Positions 47,730 through 48,818 of a DNA stretch of 48,818 nucleotides are shown piece after piece. Source of the DNA: Candidatus Methylomirabilota bacterium. GTDB taxonomy: Bacteria > Methylomirabilota > Methylomirabilia > Rokubacteriales > CSP1-6. The notes under the pieces were generated by a model, which saw nothing but the letters and a program-made list of their open reading frames with translations, was not told where the DNA came from and did not search any database. The translations under genes were made by a program, and so were the position numbers. Every line of letters starts with the position of its first letter. Position 1 is the first letter of the stretch. The stretch covers positions 1 to 48,818 of the forward strand of contig DASTYT010000120.1 of NCBI GenBank assembly GCA_035764725.1, read 5' to 3'.

Positions 47730-48818
47730 ATGGCACGCACGCTGCTCGACAAGGTGTGGGAAGCGCACACGGTGCGGACGCTGCCGTCCGGCCAGACCCA
47801 GCTCCTGATCGGTCTCCACCTCATCCACGAGGTGACGACGCCGCAGGCCTTCCAGATGCTGAAGGAGCTCAAGCTCAAGGTGCGCATGCCCGAGCGCACC
47901 TTCGGCACGCTCGACCACATCATCCCGACGACGGACCAGGCGCGGCCCTACGCCGATCCCATGGCGGAGGACATGGCCGCGCACATGTACAAGAACATGA
48001 AGGACTTCAACCTGAACCTCTTCGACATGGCCACGGGCAAGCAGGGCATCGTGCACGTGATCGGGCCCGAGCAGGGCCTCACCCAGCCCGGCATGACCAT
48101 CGCGTGCGGCGACAGCCACACGTCCACGCACGGCGCCGTCGGCGCCATCGCCTTCGGGATCGGGACCACGCAGGTGCGCGACGTGCTCGCCACGCAGTGC
48201 CTCAGCATGGCCAAGCCCAAGCTCCGCCAGGTGCGCGTGGAGGGCGCCCTCGCCAAGGGCGTCTACGCCAAGGACGTGATCCTCGCCATCATCAATCAGC
48301 TCGGCGTGAAGGGTGGCGTGGGCTTCGCTTACGAGTACGCGGGGCCCGTGATCGACCGCATGACGATGGAGGAGCGCCTGACCGTCTGCAACATGTCCAT
48401 CGAGGGCGGCGCGCGCTTCGGCTACGTCAACCCCGACCAGACCACCATCGACTACCTCCGCGGCAAGCCCTACGCGCCGCAGGGCACGGCGTTCGACCGG
48501 GCCGTCACGTGGTGGAAGAGCGTCGCGACCGAACCCGGCGCGTCGTTCGACGACGTGAAGACGATCGACGGTGCGTCCATCGAGCCGGTCGTCACGTGGG
48601 GCATCAACCCCGGCATGTCGATCGGCGTGAGCCAGCGCATCCCGGCGCCGGACGCGGCGCCCGAGGCGGACCGCCCGACGTTCCGGGAGGCGCTCGCCCA
48701 CATGGGCTTCTCGGCGGGGCAGACGATCAAGGGCGCGAAGATCGACGTGGCGTTCGTCGGGTCGTGCACCAACGGCCGGCTCTCGGACCTCCGCGCCGCC
48801 GCCGAGGTCGCGCGGAAG
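47730..48818 (+). CDS. leuC: 3-isopropylmalate dehydratase large subunit, leuC (3' truncated by window)
   Basis: The first 363 residues of LeuC, about three quarters of the usual length of some 470; the frame is open to the last base. It begins [21 protein letters not shown] after an AAGGAGG ribosome-binding site and shows [53 protein letters not shown], and the first cluster-ligand motif [12 protein letters not shown] with Cys346. It is the leucine-biosynthesis isomerase subunit. The gene is divergent from the LysR regulator 100 bases away. Confidence 0.95.
   Translation, partial: MARTLLDKVWEAHTVRTLPSGQTQLLIGLHLIHEVTTPQAFQMLKELKLKVRMPERTFGTLDHIIPTTDQARPYADPMAEDMAAHMYKNMKDFNLNLFDMATGKQGIVHVIGPEQGLTQPGMTIACGDSHTSTHGAVGAIAFGIGTTQVRDVLATQCLSMAKPKLRQVRVEGALAKGVYAKDVILAIINQLGVKGGVGFAYEYAGPVIDRMTMEERLTVCNMSIEGGARFGYVNPDQTTIDYLRGKPYAPQGTAFDRAVTWWKSVATEPGASFDDVKTIDGASIEPVVTWGINPGMSIGVSQRIPAPDAAPEADRPTFREALAHMGFSAGQTIKGAKIDVAFVGSCTNGRLSDLRAAAEVARK

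Noticed and set aside
1..48818. CRISPR arrays, tRNA/rRNA genes, transposases or prophage genes
   Set aside because: None is visible: no direct-repeat arrays, no recognisable RNA gene sequences and no mobile-element proteins. In particular no selC tRNA is in the window.

Overview
The window is very GC-rich, densely packed, single-circular-chromosome-style bacterial DNA: start codons overlap stop codons repeatedly, GTG starts are common, and there are no tRNA, rRNA, IS or CRISPR features that I can see. The content is dominated by soil-type catabolic families: four luciferase-like (LLM) flavin monooxygenases, five periplasmic substrate-binding proteins that mostly lack their own permeases, amidohydrolases, CoA-activating and CoA-transferring enzymes, two HpcH/HpaI aldolases and a molybdenum hydroxylase. 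This resembles uncultured soil lineages such as Rokubacteria/Methylomirabilota or some Betaproteobacteria; the assignment is an inference from gene content only.

Layout. 1-4 kb: the end of an MFS transporter, an orphan substrate-binding protein, a TauD-type dioxygenase, a Uma2-type nuclease and a FAD oxidoreductase. 4-8.7 kb (minus): an operon of MaoC dehydratase, acyl-CoA ligase, LLM oxidoreductase and a MetE-core methyltransferase. 8.7-12.2 kb: a stand-alone GIY-YIG protein, then a minus pair of peptide-type binding protein and amidohydrolase. 12.3-21 kb (plus): a seven-gene string with deaminase-like amidohydrolase, CoA transferase, a Cys-rich protein, LLM, enolase-superfamily enzyme, a secreted serine hydrolase and an enoyl-CoA hydratase. 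21-22.9 kb (minus): a secreted sorbosone-dehydrogenase-like protein and a small membrane protein with a clear terminator. 23-35.4 kb (plus): an aldolase, then a long chain of medium/small/large molybdenum hydroxylase subunits, a MoaD/ThiS protein, an aldo/keto reductase, an LLM protein, an ABC transporter, a SCO1-PCuAC fusion, a cupredoxin and a fumarase/aspartase-superfamily lyase. 35.4-38.1 kb (minus): SDR, ABC ATPase, N-formylglutamate amidohydrolase. 38.2-41.5 kb (plus): polysaccharide deacetylase, LLM, RidA, MFS. 41.5-47.6 kb (minus): LysR, aldolase, binding protein, YqeC, binding protein, NHL protein and a DsbA-family protein. The window ends inside leuC.

The most notable signal is selenium. 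Two genes are interrupted by an in-frame TGA exactly where a cysteine is expected: a FrnE/DsbA-family oxidoreductase whose active site reads TGA-Pro-Trp-Cys (42161-42163, minus) and the binding protein of the ABC transporter (30150-30152, plus). Each TGA is followed, at 20 and 21 nucleotides, by the apical loop of a hairpin; both loops are five nucleotides with a central GUG (CGUGC and AGUGU), which meets the general description of a bacterial SECIS element. In the DsbA gene the start upstream of the TGA has an ideal Shine-Dalgarno sequence; in the transporter the upstream start forms a GTGA overlap with the preceding gene. The DsbA gene is in the same minus-strand string as yqeC, the accessory gene for selenium-dependent molybdenum hydroxylases, and a molybdenum hydroxylase operon lies on the plus strand 17 kb away. 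I read the window as carrying two candidate selenoproteins, plus a selenium-cofactor accessory protein. No selA, selB, selC or selD is in the window, so the Sec machinery is inferred and must be sought elsewhere in the genome.
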